From the NCBI GenBank assembly GCA_005406025.1, contig BGZK01000281.1, positions 248,001 through 312,000 of the forward strand: DNA of 64,000 nucleotides. The letters are read 5' to 3'. Below are positions 47,501 through 61,000 of this stretch, one piece after another (positions within the stretch are counted from its first letter, which is position 1; every line of letters starts with the position of its first letter). This stretch comes from Eumeta japonica (lineage: Eukaryota; Arthropoda; Insecta; Lepidoptera; Psychidae). The position numbers and the translations under genes are program-made. The notes beneath the pieces are model-generated. The model saw nothing but the letters and a program-made list of their open reading frames with translations, ran no database searches and was not told where the DNA came from.

Positions 47501-48538
47501 TTCTGAAATGACGATTAAACTTTCTACATGTTGAAAGTCGGATGTCTGAAATTATTGCGTTGTGATTCTTGTGGACTAAAAATTGGAGAAGTGTGTTTCA
47601 AAAGATTTAATACAGAACTATATATAATATTGCTAGGAAACTACCACCAAAACAAAATTGTGGTAGATAATAGCAACGCACAGTAGGAGTTGAAGAGATG
47701 GAGCTTGATGTTCCTTAATTTAGTGGGTTGTACCCATTACGACCTCGTCATCCACTACTGACGGATCGTTTGCACGACTGCCAGATTAGTCAACAATGAA
47801 CGTATCGGCTCGTTTATGCCGTCTAGAAAAAAATCCGTGGAACCACAGATCGATCTATGTTAGTCTCGAGCCTTCTATGACCTTCAGTAAAGTGGTCACC
47901 GATGCTCTTTAACGATGGTAATAATTTTTAAGTTTAAAATTCAATATATTCTTGAAATAAAGGAGCCCTTAATATATAAATTCTACACTACCGGCACATA
48001 GGTCAATTTTGGGATGAGGTGTTTTAACATTTTTCCTCCTTCATCAAATTATTATCCCTAATTGTAGGATTAAGACCGAACATTTTGCGGTACGTGATTT
48101 TTCCGTAGTGTAATTGGTGCACAAATCTGCTGAACTCATATTTCTAGAAAATACTGCAGGTATTGACTATGAAGCCTGTAATGCACGAAAATTTTAATTT
48201 ATTAAACAGATAAATATGAATAATATATTTTCGACTCCATTTTGTGCGATCATTCGACGGCTTCCAGAAGCAATATCTGTTAAACGTGAACTGTACTTAT
48301 TAAAATCTGATAAACATGTTTCTTAATTAATAAAACATATTTGAAATAAATTATAAAATCTTCACATTATTCCTATGTCGCATAAAAAAAAATATTATCG
48401 ACGAATATAAATGTAATTAGTTTATAAATAGCAATAAAATTATTTACCGCCCGGGCAACCGCTAAAGTTAACCAGCTCAGATGCCACCAGCGCGATCGCA
48501 GTCAGCAACGTCGCGGCGGCAACCCAGAAGCGACCCAT
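44574..48538 (-). CDS. Secreted ML-domain protein, NPC2/ESR16-like, four exons, complete
   Basis: Exons on the minus strand: 48538-48448, 46539-46426, 45841-45672 and 44663-44574; borders are GT-AG (CGGGCG|GTAAAT, CCCTA|GTGAGT, CCATCG|GTAAAA) and phases 1, 1, 0 agree. The 465-bp reading frame gives 154 residues, the usual NPC2 size. Residues 1-20 (MGRFWVAAATLLTAIALVAS) are a signal peptide, with cleavage likely before ELVNF. The mature part shows the ML layout: SGCPG, DECTVTNVWIDPC, NPCRLKKGRDASIVFDFVP, DGCKCTACP, YPIKWKLWN and a C-terminal VCCFMTNIVLRK. Nine Cys are present, allowing the family disulfides. ML proteins bind sterols and other lipids in a beta-sandwich pocket; in insects they are secreted and several respond to ecdysteroid or act in immunity, gut or antennae, but which role applies cannot be read here. 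Start chosen because it is the only ATG before the signal peptide. Confidence 0.88.
44826..45200 (+). repeat. Dispersed 'CGTAGCCAAA...GTCCGTTCGTC' repeat, copy 4 (in last intron)
   Basis: Opens 'ggttcgtagccaaaggcaaa' with 'ccttccgtccgttcgtctga', then 'ggggtggcgttccatatgca', matching the head and inner block of the copies at 30440 and 25268. It lies in the third intron of the ML-domain gene. Truncated at its right end. Confidence 0.6.
46540..48447. other. First intron of the ML-domain gene
   Basis: AT-rich, 1.9 kb. No gene inside; a less AT-rich block at 47690-47900 has no open frame of note. Confidence 0.5.
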
Positions 48539-51061
48539 GGCTGCGGGAGGTTTGACGATACTGGCGAATGCCGCCGTATCTCCGACGACCGCTCTGATCC
48601 CTGGCCCCCGCTCTGCCCCCTTATCGGGATGGGTCTTGACGTCGTCGGGTCAGAGAACGCATTGCGGATGTGAATTTACAGCCCGATAAACATTTTGGTT
48701 TCGTTGCAGACTGGCGAATGCAACATGTTGCAGCGTTAGAGCAAACGCTGTGCGTGTTGTTCGCTTGAATATTAACAAATATATTTATTTCATGACTAAT
48801 TGATATTAATACTAATGGTCTGTCCGTTTCATTAACTTTGTGTCTAATGTAATATACGAATAGTGATGTTAAATAACGGCGCAGTTTGAAAGTAAATGTC
48901 ACTACATTTACTTTTTTACATCTAGACACTCTAGAGTACAAAAAGGTACTATGTCCACTATATAGTGGATGACCATCCTGAAAGGACTATTATTTGTTCT
49001 GTTTTCTTAGAATTTAGTACATTCATAATGTTTATTGAATATACAGTTCGCTTTAAATATTTATGGTCCATCAAGTCAAATTTTGTTCAAGCCAAAATCA
49101 CTTGTATTGTTTTCACAGCGGTTGTGTTGTTTATTATTATTTTTTATTATTGAGAGTGCTCTTTTATTTTTTATTATTATATATAATTCTTATATATTGT
49201 TTCATTGATCTACAGTACATTTCTAATAACAATAATAAAATCGTAACTTGTTTTTACCAAAGTCTTTCAATTTGATTTAAATTTGAATTACATTCTACCA
49301 AAGAGACATTGTAGTCGCGATCCAAGTAAATATGATATATTTGAGTCTTTTATTAATTTATTTAAATTTTCAGACAAATTTATTCAAAAAAAAAAAAGAA
49401 AACAGATAACGGTAGGTTGTATTATAGATATTTATTACTGTGACAATCATTGTTTTACCGAGAAATACAAATTCTTTCTGTTTTAATATTACATAATAAT
49501 AATGACATAGACAATAAGAAAGAAATTTTAAAGTCATTTCAATAAGATATTTATCGGGTGGTTCTCAGCATGCACGTATGTATCTTATTATCGACTTTAA
49601 TGCGTGCGTTGCACAAGTTGCATTATGAATATCGTCCTCAACAATTTTAAGTCTTGAAGCGTCAATAACTTTTTTGTTAGTTAATTAGAATAAAATCGTG
49701 GAAAAACGACATAAGTTAACGGTGATAACACATTACTCAGAAAAAAATGTTAATTGTTTACAGAATTTTATTATCAGTTATTGAAATTTTAATCATGTAA
49801 TACGACATTTTCGTTGTTATTCATAACAAAATTTACAGGAAAAATTTGTTGTAAATATTATAGTTATCTGCAAATTTTTTAAGAACTTGAAGCCTTATTT
49901 ACGCATTCGAAGTTAAAACCGCAGCCTTTTTATAACTACTGCACATAAAATCAGTGACGACATATTTTGAATTAGACTGGACAGACGGACTTAAGTAAGC
50001 ACTCGGTTTTCGTTGTTCATTATCATGAGTATACAAATTATATTATGTATATTATTTTTGTGCGTAGCGATTAACTTATCTCTTAAGGGAATTTATAATG
50101 ACAGTTTAGTCGATTACCTAATAGTTGCTTGTTTTGCAATTCAATGCGGTCAAAGTCACAGAAAAATATGAGCTAAGAATGATAACACATAATCGAGAAA
50201 AAAAATATTTATTTACACAATTATCGATTATTACAATTTTAATAATACTTATAATGCAATGTATTCGTTGTTGTCAATATCAATTTCGAGAAGGAAGATA
50301 CGTGTAAACATTACTTATTTAATACTTATTTACAAACATTAGTCTTATATGAAGTCGTTAATGCTTTACCTAGTCGAATGAAGTTATGAACGGCATAGTT
50401 TCTTTGGTAAACGATGCAGCGAAGTATGCACGTGGCGCATATATATCGCTTAATAAGCAAGATGTAATAGAAGAATACAATCAGAAAAAATATAAAGTTT
50501 TGTGACAAATCGATATTTTTTTTCAAAAACGAGAAAATGCTGCCATACTCAAATTATTTTCTACATTGTAAAATAAAATCGGTAGTCATCGCATCTAATG
50601 TTACATGGTCATTTCGGTGCGTGTGTTCTGGCAATAGTTCGACCTTTTAGACCATATATCGGTTGCTTTTATCTAGAGATCGTCGACCCGTAATAATTTT
50701 TTTTCTAACAATTTCGATAGCAACAAATACAATAGATAGCAACGCATATGATGTTATTAATGCTTTTTCTTGTAAAGATTGAGTGAGTTGTAGTGATTTA
50801 TAGTCGTTCATAGATTTTGAGAAATTTAACTTATATGCTGATACTGTAGATATCTCAACTTGGCTCGTAGGTGAACGTTAAGATATTATTATTATTTACG
50901 AAAAATTCCAGGAACGGTCCTATTAGAGAGTGCAATGTCCATCATCTGATCACCAACTTCCGATGAGCATTAGGGTTCCAAAATTCAGCAACAAATATGA
51001 TCGGATATTATTATAAAATCATACATCTGTTAATGTTTTCATTATTTTTTTTTATATATCA
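48539..51061. other. Intergenic between the ML-domain gene and the SAM-domain gene
   Basis: The first 130 bases upstream of the ML-domain ATG are G+C-rich and probably hold its promoter and 5' UTR, though no TATA box is seen at a convincing place. From 48700 on the DNA is AT-rich with chance ORFs only. Confidence 0.4.
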
Positions 51062-51390
51062 GATCGCAAGGTAAATGAGCATGCGATTCATGAAAAAACG
51101 GGTGGTCACCCTCGTCCATCGACACTCGCAACCCCAGAGGAGTCACCAATGCGTTACCTGCCTCTTAGGTAGGAATGTTATATCAGTTGGAGGAAGGAGT
51201 GGGCTGATAAAGAGGGAAGGGAGTGATGGATGGGAAGTGGGTCACCGGAACTCTCGTTCGTTGGACGAAACATAACAGCAGAAGCTGCGAGTTCACGTCT
51301 GTATTCTGTAAGAGTGTGGTTAGGCCGGACGAGCCGGCCCATTTTCATGCTGTAGCCAAGTTGACCTCGGTATGACTCTACCACAATGAG
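51062..51390 (+). repeat. Dispersed repeat 'GAGCATGCGA...CAGAGGAGTCAC', copy 2
   Basis: The best preserved of three copies: AAATGAGCATGCGATTCA, GCAACCCCAGAGGAGTCACC, TTGGACGAAACATAACAG, GTCTGTATTCTGTAAGAGTG and a closing TTGACC. It ends right before a 26-bp inverted repeat. Confidence 0.75.
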
Positions 51391-51392
51391 TG

Positions 51393-51450
51393 ATTTAAAA
51401 GCCTAACACTATCACAACAATAATGTTGTGATAGTTTAAGGCTTTTAAAT
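51393..51450. repeat. Inverted repeat, 26-bp arms
   Basis: Arms 51393-51418 (ATTTAAAAGCCTAACACTAT...) and 51425-51450 pair with a few mismatches around a 6-base AATAAT loop. It may be a tiny MITE or a deletion remnant. Confidence 0.75.
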
Positions 51451-52003
51451 TAGTTATGGGTTTTCAACTCACCCAGAGTTGGAAACCACTGCCAAACCAA
51501 CAAGTGCCAAAGCAATCTACGGTAAGAATATAATTAATTTGGTTGAGTACTGTCAGCCTCGTGAACGATAAGAAATCAAGTCAACTGGAGCTATTTACGA
51601 GCAACCGCGAATATTTACGAGCAACCACGAATAAAACCAACCTTAGCTTAGATTTCATTGTACTGTGATTTTCGTTAGATATACCTCGTACGAATTAAAG
51701 ATGTAGTCACTTTAAGGTTTGTGGATTTTAAAACGTAAGTAGGTTGTCGATGATAACTAGACCCATGGATCGACATTAGACTTAGCTTCAATGGCCACGT
51801 ATTTTTATAATTCCAATATTAGAAGGAACATTAAAGTGCTCACACCTCGATGTTGCGTTGGCTAGGGTCTCCAACTAAACAGAAAAACATTGCAGTTCAC
51901 GAACAAATATTCTGAATCAGAAATGATTCGAGTGCTCTAAAGCAATAAAAAAATAGAATTTCAGAATTCTACTATTCGTTTATCGCGCGTTGAGTAATGC
52001 CTA
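51451..52003. other. Spacer 3' of the SAM-domain gene
   Basis: Near 51590-51640 the word 'tttacgagcaaccgcgaata' occurs twice in tandem with one change. Otherwise unassigned; part of this is likely the 3' UTR of the minus-strand gene ending at 52004. Confidence 0.4.
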
Positions 52004-55000
52004 TCATATGATGGCGAGCGTGGTCGCGGTGCAGTCGCGGTCGCGGTCGCGCATGTCCGCAGCTAGGCCGGCTTCGCGCAGGATGCGCGCGCGCGGCCCC
52101 AGTGGCAGGCCCAGAGCGCGCAGCCTCTCCTCGCCGACGTACGGCAATTCTGCGGCTCCAACTTTCTCGCGTTCCAACAGGTGTGCGTATTTTTCGTAAC
52201 CAAGTCTTTTAAGGAAGAGCCTCATCAATGGCGGTTCGTCGCCGAAAAACTTGGTAAGTCGTCGGACTCGTGCAGGATCTGTGAATCCTTTAGCGGCTGG
52301 CGAGGCGACGGGTGCGCGTGCGCACGGCCCGCACAGTGCTCGTAACGCGGCTAGTTCGGCGCGCACGCTTTCCATCTCGCGTACAACCATGTGCTGCGTG
52401 CGCATTTCGCTGGATAGGTGTGCTACCGAACGCGCCAGTGTTACCACGTGCGCTTCTAGCCGTTGAAAACGCTTGTTGATATTCTTTAGTTCTTGTTTGT
52501 CCACGCGCCGTCTCTCCCGCGGCGGCCGGCCGCTCGCCGAACTGGACGGCAGCGAGGACGCGCTGCCGTAGCGGCGCATCGACGACGCCGAGGGTCTGCC
52601 GTCCCACTGCGGCCGGTGCGCGCGGGTCGTGCGGTAGGTCACCGGCTTGCGGACGCCGAGCAGCTGCAGCACCTCAGCGTACATGTTCTCCAGCCCCCGA
52701 AGCTGGCGCCGTATCGCGCGCGCGTCGCCCGCTGACACGTCGCTGTCGCTGCGCGCGTCCAGCAGCGACGACAGGTCCAGGCTGCGCGTCGTCGTCGACG
52801 TCAGCTCCGGGGTGTCCAACCCGAACAGGTGCCTTTTGTAGTGGGTTTCGCGCTTCGAAGAATGTTTCTTATGCGAGTTCCAACGTGGTGACTCCCTCCC
52901 GCGACGTCGGTCCTCTGTGCCGTTCCCTCTTGGCCGCGGACCACTGTAAAACAACACTATTTTGGACTATTATACGTAAATAGATAAATCAATAAAAATA
53001 TACGTATATGAAAATAAACCAGTTTTTATTTTTGAGTCTCGAAACTCAATCTTTTTTCATTTTCTTGAAAATTTATAGAATTATATTTCAATAACCTCTT
53101 ATAATCTTGTTATTCTATCAATTTTCACTATATTAGATTTTTTCTTACATTTAAAAGTGCTTGAATTCATGTGTAATAATAAAATGCAAACCCATAATTT
53201 TGCAAAATTAAGCGGGATTCTACTCGTATTCTTTCATTAGTGGTACCATAATCCACACACAATCCTGCGTGCAGGTGAATGGTCTCGTCTATTTCTTTCG
53301 TTTCAACATACGTATACTATGTTCTTCTTTTGTATTGCTAATATTTGTACCAATTAATTTCTTAGGGGCCATTCATTTAACATTTATTATACTATTAATC
53401 GAAATTAACTATTTATAGAGGGGGGCCTAGCTTTAGTGATGTAATATTTATAGGGGGATCGTAAAGAATGTGATACAGCGTTTGGGGGGGTCAAAAATGG
53501 CGAAATTTAGTGTAATATAGTTTATGAACGGCCTCTTATCAATGTTATACTAAAGTATCAATTAAGGTTATGGTATATCGGCATATCAAAAAAAGATATA
53601 ACATTTATCTATTACTATGAAATATAATTAAATATTTTTCGAAATGAAATACAGTGATATTGATTAATGAAAATATGAAAATATTTGCTTTATGTCTGTC
53701 TTAGCGTCCAGTAATAATTCGCTATAGTTGGATTATGTTGACTAATCGTAATTTTATTTTTTCTGAAATATGTTGGTGGAACCTATCATTACTTTTTTGG
53801 CCAGAATACTAATTGTGCAATTTACATACAATTTTATGTTTTCCTTGAGCAGTAAGAGAGATGCAAGAAAATATTAATAAATCTTAATAAGAAAATGTTC
53901 ATCCATCCCCTCTGCGGATAGTGCGAGAATTTTTTCATTTACAAGCTTTGCAGGATACTGTTAACCCGAAAGCATTGACAGCTCCATCATAACATAGACG
54001 TCATAAAGTATGCACAACAATATGAGTTTAAATTCAACAATAAAGAAAACTTTAGAAACTTTCTATTTTTAATATACACATGAAATCAAATATTCTTTGG
54101 CATAGGAAAGAAGTTATACACTACAGAAAACAAGTTATACACTTCATGCACTGACCTGGGTGAGCGCGGACGGTCGTCGGGGGGCGAGAGGGGCGGCAGC
54201 GGTGGCGTCACCGAACTGCCCGAGCTAGCGGATGAGTGCAGCCGCAAAGCTGCCAGCCTGGGCTCCAAGATCTGCCGCAGCTCATTCTCCACCACATCTG
54301 CCCATTCACCGTCACCTCCTCCTGCCGATGTGACAGGAACTTTACAAAATTTCCGCAATTAAGTCAGTCATTGAAGAAGTTATACAGCCTGTATAACCAT
54401 CCATTACCGAGCGAGGGTCTCATTTTAAGAAGAGAGTAGTAGACCATGGGTGTCAAAGCCAGCCCGCTTTATAATAAAAATATAATGTAATAAAAATCAA
54501 ATAATAATAACAATTGGATTAAATATTTGATAAAAAATTCCATAAGAAATTATTATATAAATTTATAATGTTATGAAGTAGTTCGTGATAAATTATGTAC
54601 ATCAATTTACACGAAAAGCTGACACTATTCATTTTCATACGAAAATTAGCTGTTCATGAAAATGTTAAAATGTCGTCAAAACGTACATTTTACTTTTCTG
54701 TCATAAATAGTATTGACTCCTTGAAATATTGGTTAAGCACCTTTCTTCCTGGGTATTGAATAATTTTTAACAATATTCTTTGTGTAACCATAATAAATGT
54801 CCAGAAACTTTGATCTTTCTCTGGTGATCTTTCTCGTTACGCAGTAATTCAAAATAAAAACGGATGTGGGTTTCAAAACAGAAGTAACCTGGCCTTAGAC
54901 TGGGAAACCTAAGGGTTGCGTGGGAAGTTTTAGTGTTACGAACAATGTAGTGGATATTACGTAATACATTATAACCGTATACACGTTCTCAAGACGTAGC

Positions 55001-58000
55001 AACATTTGTTAATTAAGGTAATTATTGTTAGCAACTGCGCTCAGTGGTTATAAAAATAAAACGGAAAAATGATTCCCTTATAAAAAATATGTATCCGAGA
55101 ATATGATTTCGTAAATAAACAAGCCCCCCGCGCATGCTGCTCACCGATCTCCGTCACTTCCGCGCCTTTGTTGATTATTTACATCTTATTTTTAAATGGA
55201 TTTATTTCGTGGGTGTAATTTTCGAGAAGCAAATAATCTTGTTTGTTTGTGTCGAATGTGACATGTTTACGTTTTATTTTTTTGTATAATTCGAGAGCTC
55301 TTTAGGAGCCAGGTGGCAAGTATAAACAGAGAAGTGCGGTGCGCAAGAGCATGAGTTTTATTCTCGTGATTGGAACGACAATAAGTCAAGTGCAATACCG
55401 AAAAGCGACCAACTGGATTCGTAGCGATCTATTGTGATTCTGTATTTCTGAATATACACCTTTTACTGTTATACGTGGTTTCTTTCATTTAATCTCAATC
55501 TCAACCCTCGAATGGAGGGCTTAAATATTTATAATGCATGTGTCTTCTAAATATTTAAAATTAAAATTTGTTTCATTATCGTTGCAAATTTCGAAGGATA
55601 CTCTAACAGATTCGGCACAGTCGCCACTGAATCTTTAATAGATTTGTTTACAGGGGCGGACTAATCATTTTGACCACCTAATATAGGCGGCCCCCTTCTT
55701 AGCTCCGTTTAGTATCGTTTTATGTTTGTATTGGTATATATTTGCCACAATTAGCTACCCCTAATATCTGGTCACGTTATGCCAGGGCCTAGTTTGCCAT
55801 AAGACAAATTCGCTACTGGTTCTACATATGAACAAAATTTTCTTTTTGCAAACAGACCTTTGCAGATGATAGGTAACGTCTGAAGTACTTTTCATTTACA
55901 GCACAAAACTCTATTTTGGATAACATGGTTGTTTATGCATATGCAATGATTTTGCGTGATTGAAGTGATTGTCACAATATTACTTCATCTGAATTTAGGT
56001 GCATTGGATATAATCTATTTTGAAAATTGACTTGATTAATTTCGCTAGAAATGCATTATATGCATTTTACATTCATCGCTAAGTTTCGTAGTACGACTTT
56101 TACAGGCATTATTTTCTTAAGCTATTGGCTGATATAGTGCTTACAAGTCTAGAGTCCAAACAAAACTCTAACCATAGTGATCGCAGTCTGGTTTCTAGTC
56201 TTTAGATCAGCCATTTTCGCAATAGGAATTTGACCTTTGGCTTCAAAGACACTATTCTCATGCTATTGTGGCTGAACCTTTGATATTTTGACCTAAGTGA
56301 TATTTCTGATTTAGAAACCTAAAATCTAGTGACCATTGTCTTACAACGGTCTAATTTTAATGCTCAAATCTTTAGTTTATCTGGCGAAGTCCGTCTTGTG
56401 TCTAATTTTTCACCTTTTTCCTCTGTGGTCAATCGTTAATTTTTTTCCGCTGGTTTATGATCTATTCACACAAAAATGCCTAAATGAAGCACTGGTGGTA
56501 CAGTCATGCAGTAAAAAAAATTACGATCGTAATCAATTGCGCCGCTGTCGCTTTCCTTTTCATTTTAATTGACTTAACACCGCTCGCCTACAGCAGTATA
56601 CCTTATGTTTAGCTGGTATAGTTACACGGCATGAACCTACGGTGTGAAAGCCATTCATGTAGTGTTTTGGTGGATTGCTATAATTTATCCCACCTCTGAC
56701 ACCAAAATTTTTGCATCCTGTAGTTTATAATAAAGTGTTAAACTAGTACTGTGTGCATATGAACAATAAGAAATGTCTATCCTCAATGTTATTCCTCAAA
56801 AAGACCTAGATCGCTCTAATATGCTGCTGGTTTATTTCGTTGCCTCATTCGAAAGTAGACTAATTTTTATGGCTACATGGTTGCTTTATATTGGTTGTTT
56901 GAAAATTAAAGAACAACGTAGAATACTCTTTCAGGATTGACATGCTTTTTTGGCTCAAAATTAGTCCTACGTAATTTCTTTAACAGCCACTAGATGCTGC
57001 ACAATGCGTCATAACAGACGTGCTGCTAAATAGAAAAACGTTATAGTCAATAATAATCCGTTAACCATTTTCAAGAATTATTATACTATGAACATGATTG
57101 ATACTGTACATTGTAAAAATTCAGCAAAAAATCGCGGTATAAATTTAAATTAAACGAACCTGGTCACATTTCACTTTAATGAAACAGAAAAGTATACTAC
57201 AGACAATGAAAATCTTTTACGAAATTGAACCTCTTAAACTAGAGGTTAACATGGCAATGAGAATGTATAAAAAGAAAATAAATTATTTGGTCTTTTGAGA
57301 CCTAATTTAATTTTTCTAATAAGGCATACAACGTAATTATTATATAGACACTTAGAATAATGTTAAATAACTTTTGGGTTACTATAGAACAAGTTTATTG
57401 TAATGTTCATATTTAACGTTACACTGCTAGTAATATTGACGACCCGGTAGTGCTAGGGTCGGTTGGTATTTAACTGACCGGTGTCAGGAGGAGCGGGCGT
57501 GGGCGTGGAGGTGTTAGCTGGAGGCGGCGCGTGCGGCGCGGGCGGCGCGTCCGACTCGGCGGACGTGTCGTGCGGGCTGGCCGCCGCGCGTCGTCCGCTA
57601 GAGTAGGCCACACTGCCTCGGCCCGAGTCCACGTTAGACGACTGCCCACCGGTTTTGTCATAATCTAACATAAAATGAACCGATTGAGACGAATAAAGCT
57701 GTACATAAAAATTTATTAGTTCTCGACAACCAAGGAATCACGCATTACTTACATTCATAATTTAGGTTATCTTACACAATGAAGAGCTCTCATAACCTTA
57801 CCGATGTTGAAGTTGTCTTTCTTTTTTTCTCCAAGAGACAGATCGTCCAGTACCGCTGTTCATCTAAGTGGACAGATTACATCTGTTCACTTAGATGAAT
57901 GCAACGTACGGTTCTAGGCTAACTGGAAATAACGACAGCCACCCAATAGGGGACCCTTTTATGGTGCGAGATTCCGTTGAGGATAGCCAGAAGAAAGATA

Positions 58001-61000
58001 CATCTCAATGGTTATACATTTTACGATCCATGTGGCGTACCAATTAGCCAAAAAAGGACTACTAACTACGAAGGTTTTCGTTCCAGTTTATCCCATAAAA
58101 AGTCCCAACCGGCAAGTTTCAATGGCACTTATTTTTGAAGTGATACTTTTTATGGGAGGGTTTTGAATTCTGATCCGCAACCATTTTGTGTGACGAAAAG
58201 TGGTGAGGGTAAACACTGTGTCGGGTAGAGTGGGAGCAGTGTCTCGCTTGCCTTCGAGTACCGTCGGGTATCGGAGAAGAGAGGGACATACGCTCTTCTC
58301 GCTTTCTTTGTTTCTTGTAGTCCGTGGTTGCGTGTACTGCGTTCAAGCGGCGGGGCAATCACTGAATACAGCTGTTTTTCCTTACTGCTTTGAAAGAGAC
58401 TGATGTTACTTTTGAAGCAAATTGTACAATATTTTAAAGGTAAATTGACCCTTTAATTCTATTGGTATAAACTTTTGTTATTACCGTGAGTATTAGTATT
58501 TCATGTTAGGAAAGAAATATAGTACATTTTCGGAGTTTCTAGTACAAAATAAAAATAGTATTTAAAAAAATGTATTTAATCTGCATTGTTCAGTCAAATA
58601 ATGTGTCGTCAAAGAGTTATTGTAGTACCACTTACCGACTATAATTGATACTAAGTGAAATAATTTCTTTAATATTTAAAATAATCCAAAAATTAATATT
58701 AAATATTAAAATTAATATTAAATTAAAATTATATCATTTGATACGGGGTTCATGATACAATTGTAAGAGGTCACTAAAAATCCTTTTTAAAATTATAAAC
58801 AGTATAGCAAGCATAGTTTTCAGATTACAGTATAATATGACAGGTATACGAAATACAGATGCCTAACAATAATATTAAAAAATGTTATTATTTTTAATAA
58901 ACTTTTTTAAGTAAAAAATTGTATTTTAATATTTTGTAATCAAAAAATTTCATTCTTGTTTTTTACTGCTCAGATCACCTGTATAACCTCATTAAAATTT
59001 AAAATAACTATGAAACTAGTTGAAAATATTTAAAAAAATACTTTACAATTATCCTATTCCTCATACTTTATATTTATCTCATTCTTTTGTACGTTTACAA
59101 GAGAATGAGACGAATAGAGAGTATGAGGAATAGGACAGGAGTGAAACTTAAGGAAAGTAGCCACGTTTTTAAATTTCACTTTTACCGTGTGTTAATTGCA
59201 GATACACAGATTTTTTCTTAATGAAAATATCGCATTTAGTGGTCATCAACTTATGTTTCAACTGTTATAATACTAATTTCGCAATTGGTACTGTGTAGCG
59301 GTTATCGCTATGCCACTAATATATATTTTAAATGTTTTTTATTGAATTTGCATAGGTTACTTGCATAATTATGTAGCTAGATTCTACTGATGTTAAATAT
59401 TTTAATAATACTTCAGCTATTATTAACAGTACGGTATATTAATAATTTCATGAAAACACAGTCGTAAGATTTAACAGTTTCTAGAATGTTAGGTGTTTTC
59501 AATCTTACTGATAACTGTAGGCATTGCGCGTATCTATTGAACGGTGGGGTTCATATAATAATTTGTCGTAATCGCTTACTTGGTTACCAATCAGCTATGT
59601 TAATGGTTGATTTTGTTTTTGCAACGTTATCGAACTCGAAAGGAATGTCTCAGAATATAAAACATTAATGTATGCAATAAATAAATAATATAACATGTGG
59701 TGACACTGGTTACGATACAGACCTGAACTCGCTCCGGAGCCGCTGGCAGTCGCGGGGGCGGTGGTGGGAACTGCAGAAGACGGTGCGCATCCCGATTGGG
59801 GGCTATGCGTAGGCGGTGCGATTAATTCCCGCCGGGGTGCGGGGTCGGGCGTACACGGAACTGCGCGGGCGACTCTCTCGACGGGCGGGGCATTCGAACG
59901 GTTGCGGTCTTCGAAACTGGAGCGGCCCTGCGCGCGCAGGCGGGCGCGGAAACCGCCGTCGTCGGAGTCGCGGTCGTCCGGCGCGAGCGGACGACGCGGC
60001 GGCTGGTCGACCGGGTGCGGTTCGGCCAGCAGGTGCGGGTGCGAGGCGGCCCGTCGGCCCTCCGCCAATCCCCGTTGACGAATCATTTCTCTCGCGAGCT
60101 GTTGAGGACTCCGTAGGTCGGGGCGAGAACGTGACAAGTCCGACTGGAGTAAGAAGTGAAGTTCGTTAGTTCGCTTGCTAAGACATGAGATTGGAATGCC
60201 AACTTTTGGACCATCTCCGTCGATAAACGGATAGAAGACGGACGATGTATGAACTCTACTATTCGACGATGCAGACATACGGAATATAACAGATATATGG
60301 AATCGTTTAGTTTAAAATTAGAGTTTTATATACAGCAAATATAGAGCATTTATTTACTTGTGAATTGAATGCGAATTGGGCGTGCATGGCAGCGGGCTTG
60401 AGCGAAGTGAAGGTCAGCGATCGCGGATCAGGGTGCGGAGCACGTAGGTCTGCCTGCAGGGCGCGCTGATCGGGGTGAGGGCGGCGCGGCGGAGGCGGAC
60501 CATACAGAGCGTCTGCGCACAAGGCTCTTCCCGTGCAACCCGCTCCTTCCTGAGGGTGCGCAGACGTCGGTGTCGCCAAAGAGGGGGTCGCAGTCAATTC
60601 TCTACTGTAAAATAATAGAAAATAGGTCAACTTTGTACAGAAAAACAGATTGCAAAACAAAATATGAATATTCACGTGTGTCGAATCGATAATGTATATT
60701 GCGATGATGTGGGCAACATGGCTTCAGCACCTAAAAGGGGCCGGATCGGCTGGTGACTCAAATAGAACACAGACGTGAGATTAGAAGCTTTTGTTGTGAT
60801 TGCTTGTTATTATGATTAACTTCATCCAGAGATTGAGAGTTCCAGTGGCTCATACCCCTCTCCGTTATTCCACTTCCCTCTAAATCATTCCATTCCGCCC
60901 TCCATTATGTATATTATCCCTTCACAAGAGGCCGAAAATGCACTGTTGACTCCTCTGGGGTTACGTTTGTCCGCGGGCGGCAGTAATCACTGCTCTTGTG

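Larger units (their letters stand above)
57665..59722. other. Intron of the SAM-domain gene with hairpin repeats
   Basis: 2.1 kb. Contains two clean inverted repeats (57859-57899 and 59052-59135) and a looser pair of 'tcccataaaaagt' words in opposite orientation near 58090 and 58145. The block 58200-58400 is less AT-rich with overlapping chance ORFs. Confidence 0.5.

Noticed and set aside
52251..52735. Plus-strand ORFs opposite the last SAM-gene exon
   Set aside because: They are antisense shadows of a G+C-rich exon that has a clear SAM domain on the minus strand.
54934..55480. Possible solo LTR (TGTTACG start, U5-like end)
   Set aside because: No matching TG...CA ends or target duplication could be set, and no partner LTR is present.
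59761..60169. Plus-strand Arg/Gly-rich ORFs
   Set aside because: Antisense to the minus-strand exon 59723-60143, whose phases match its neighbours.
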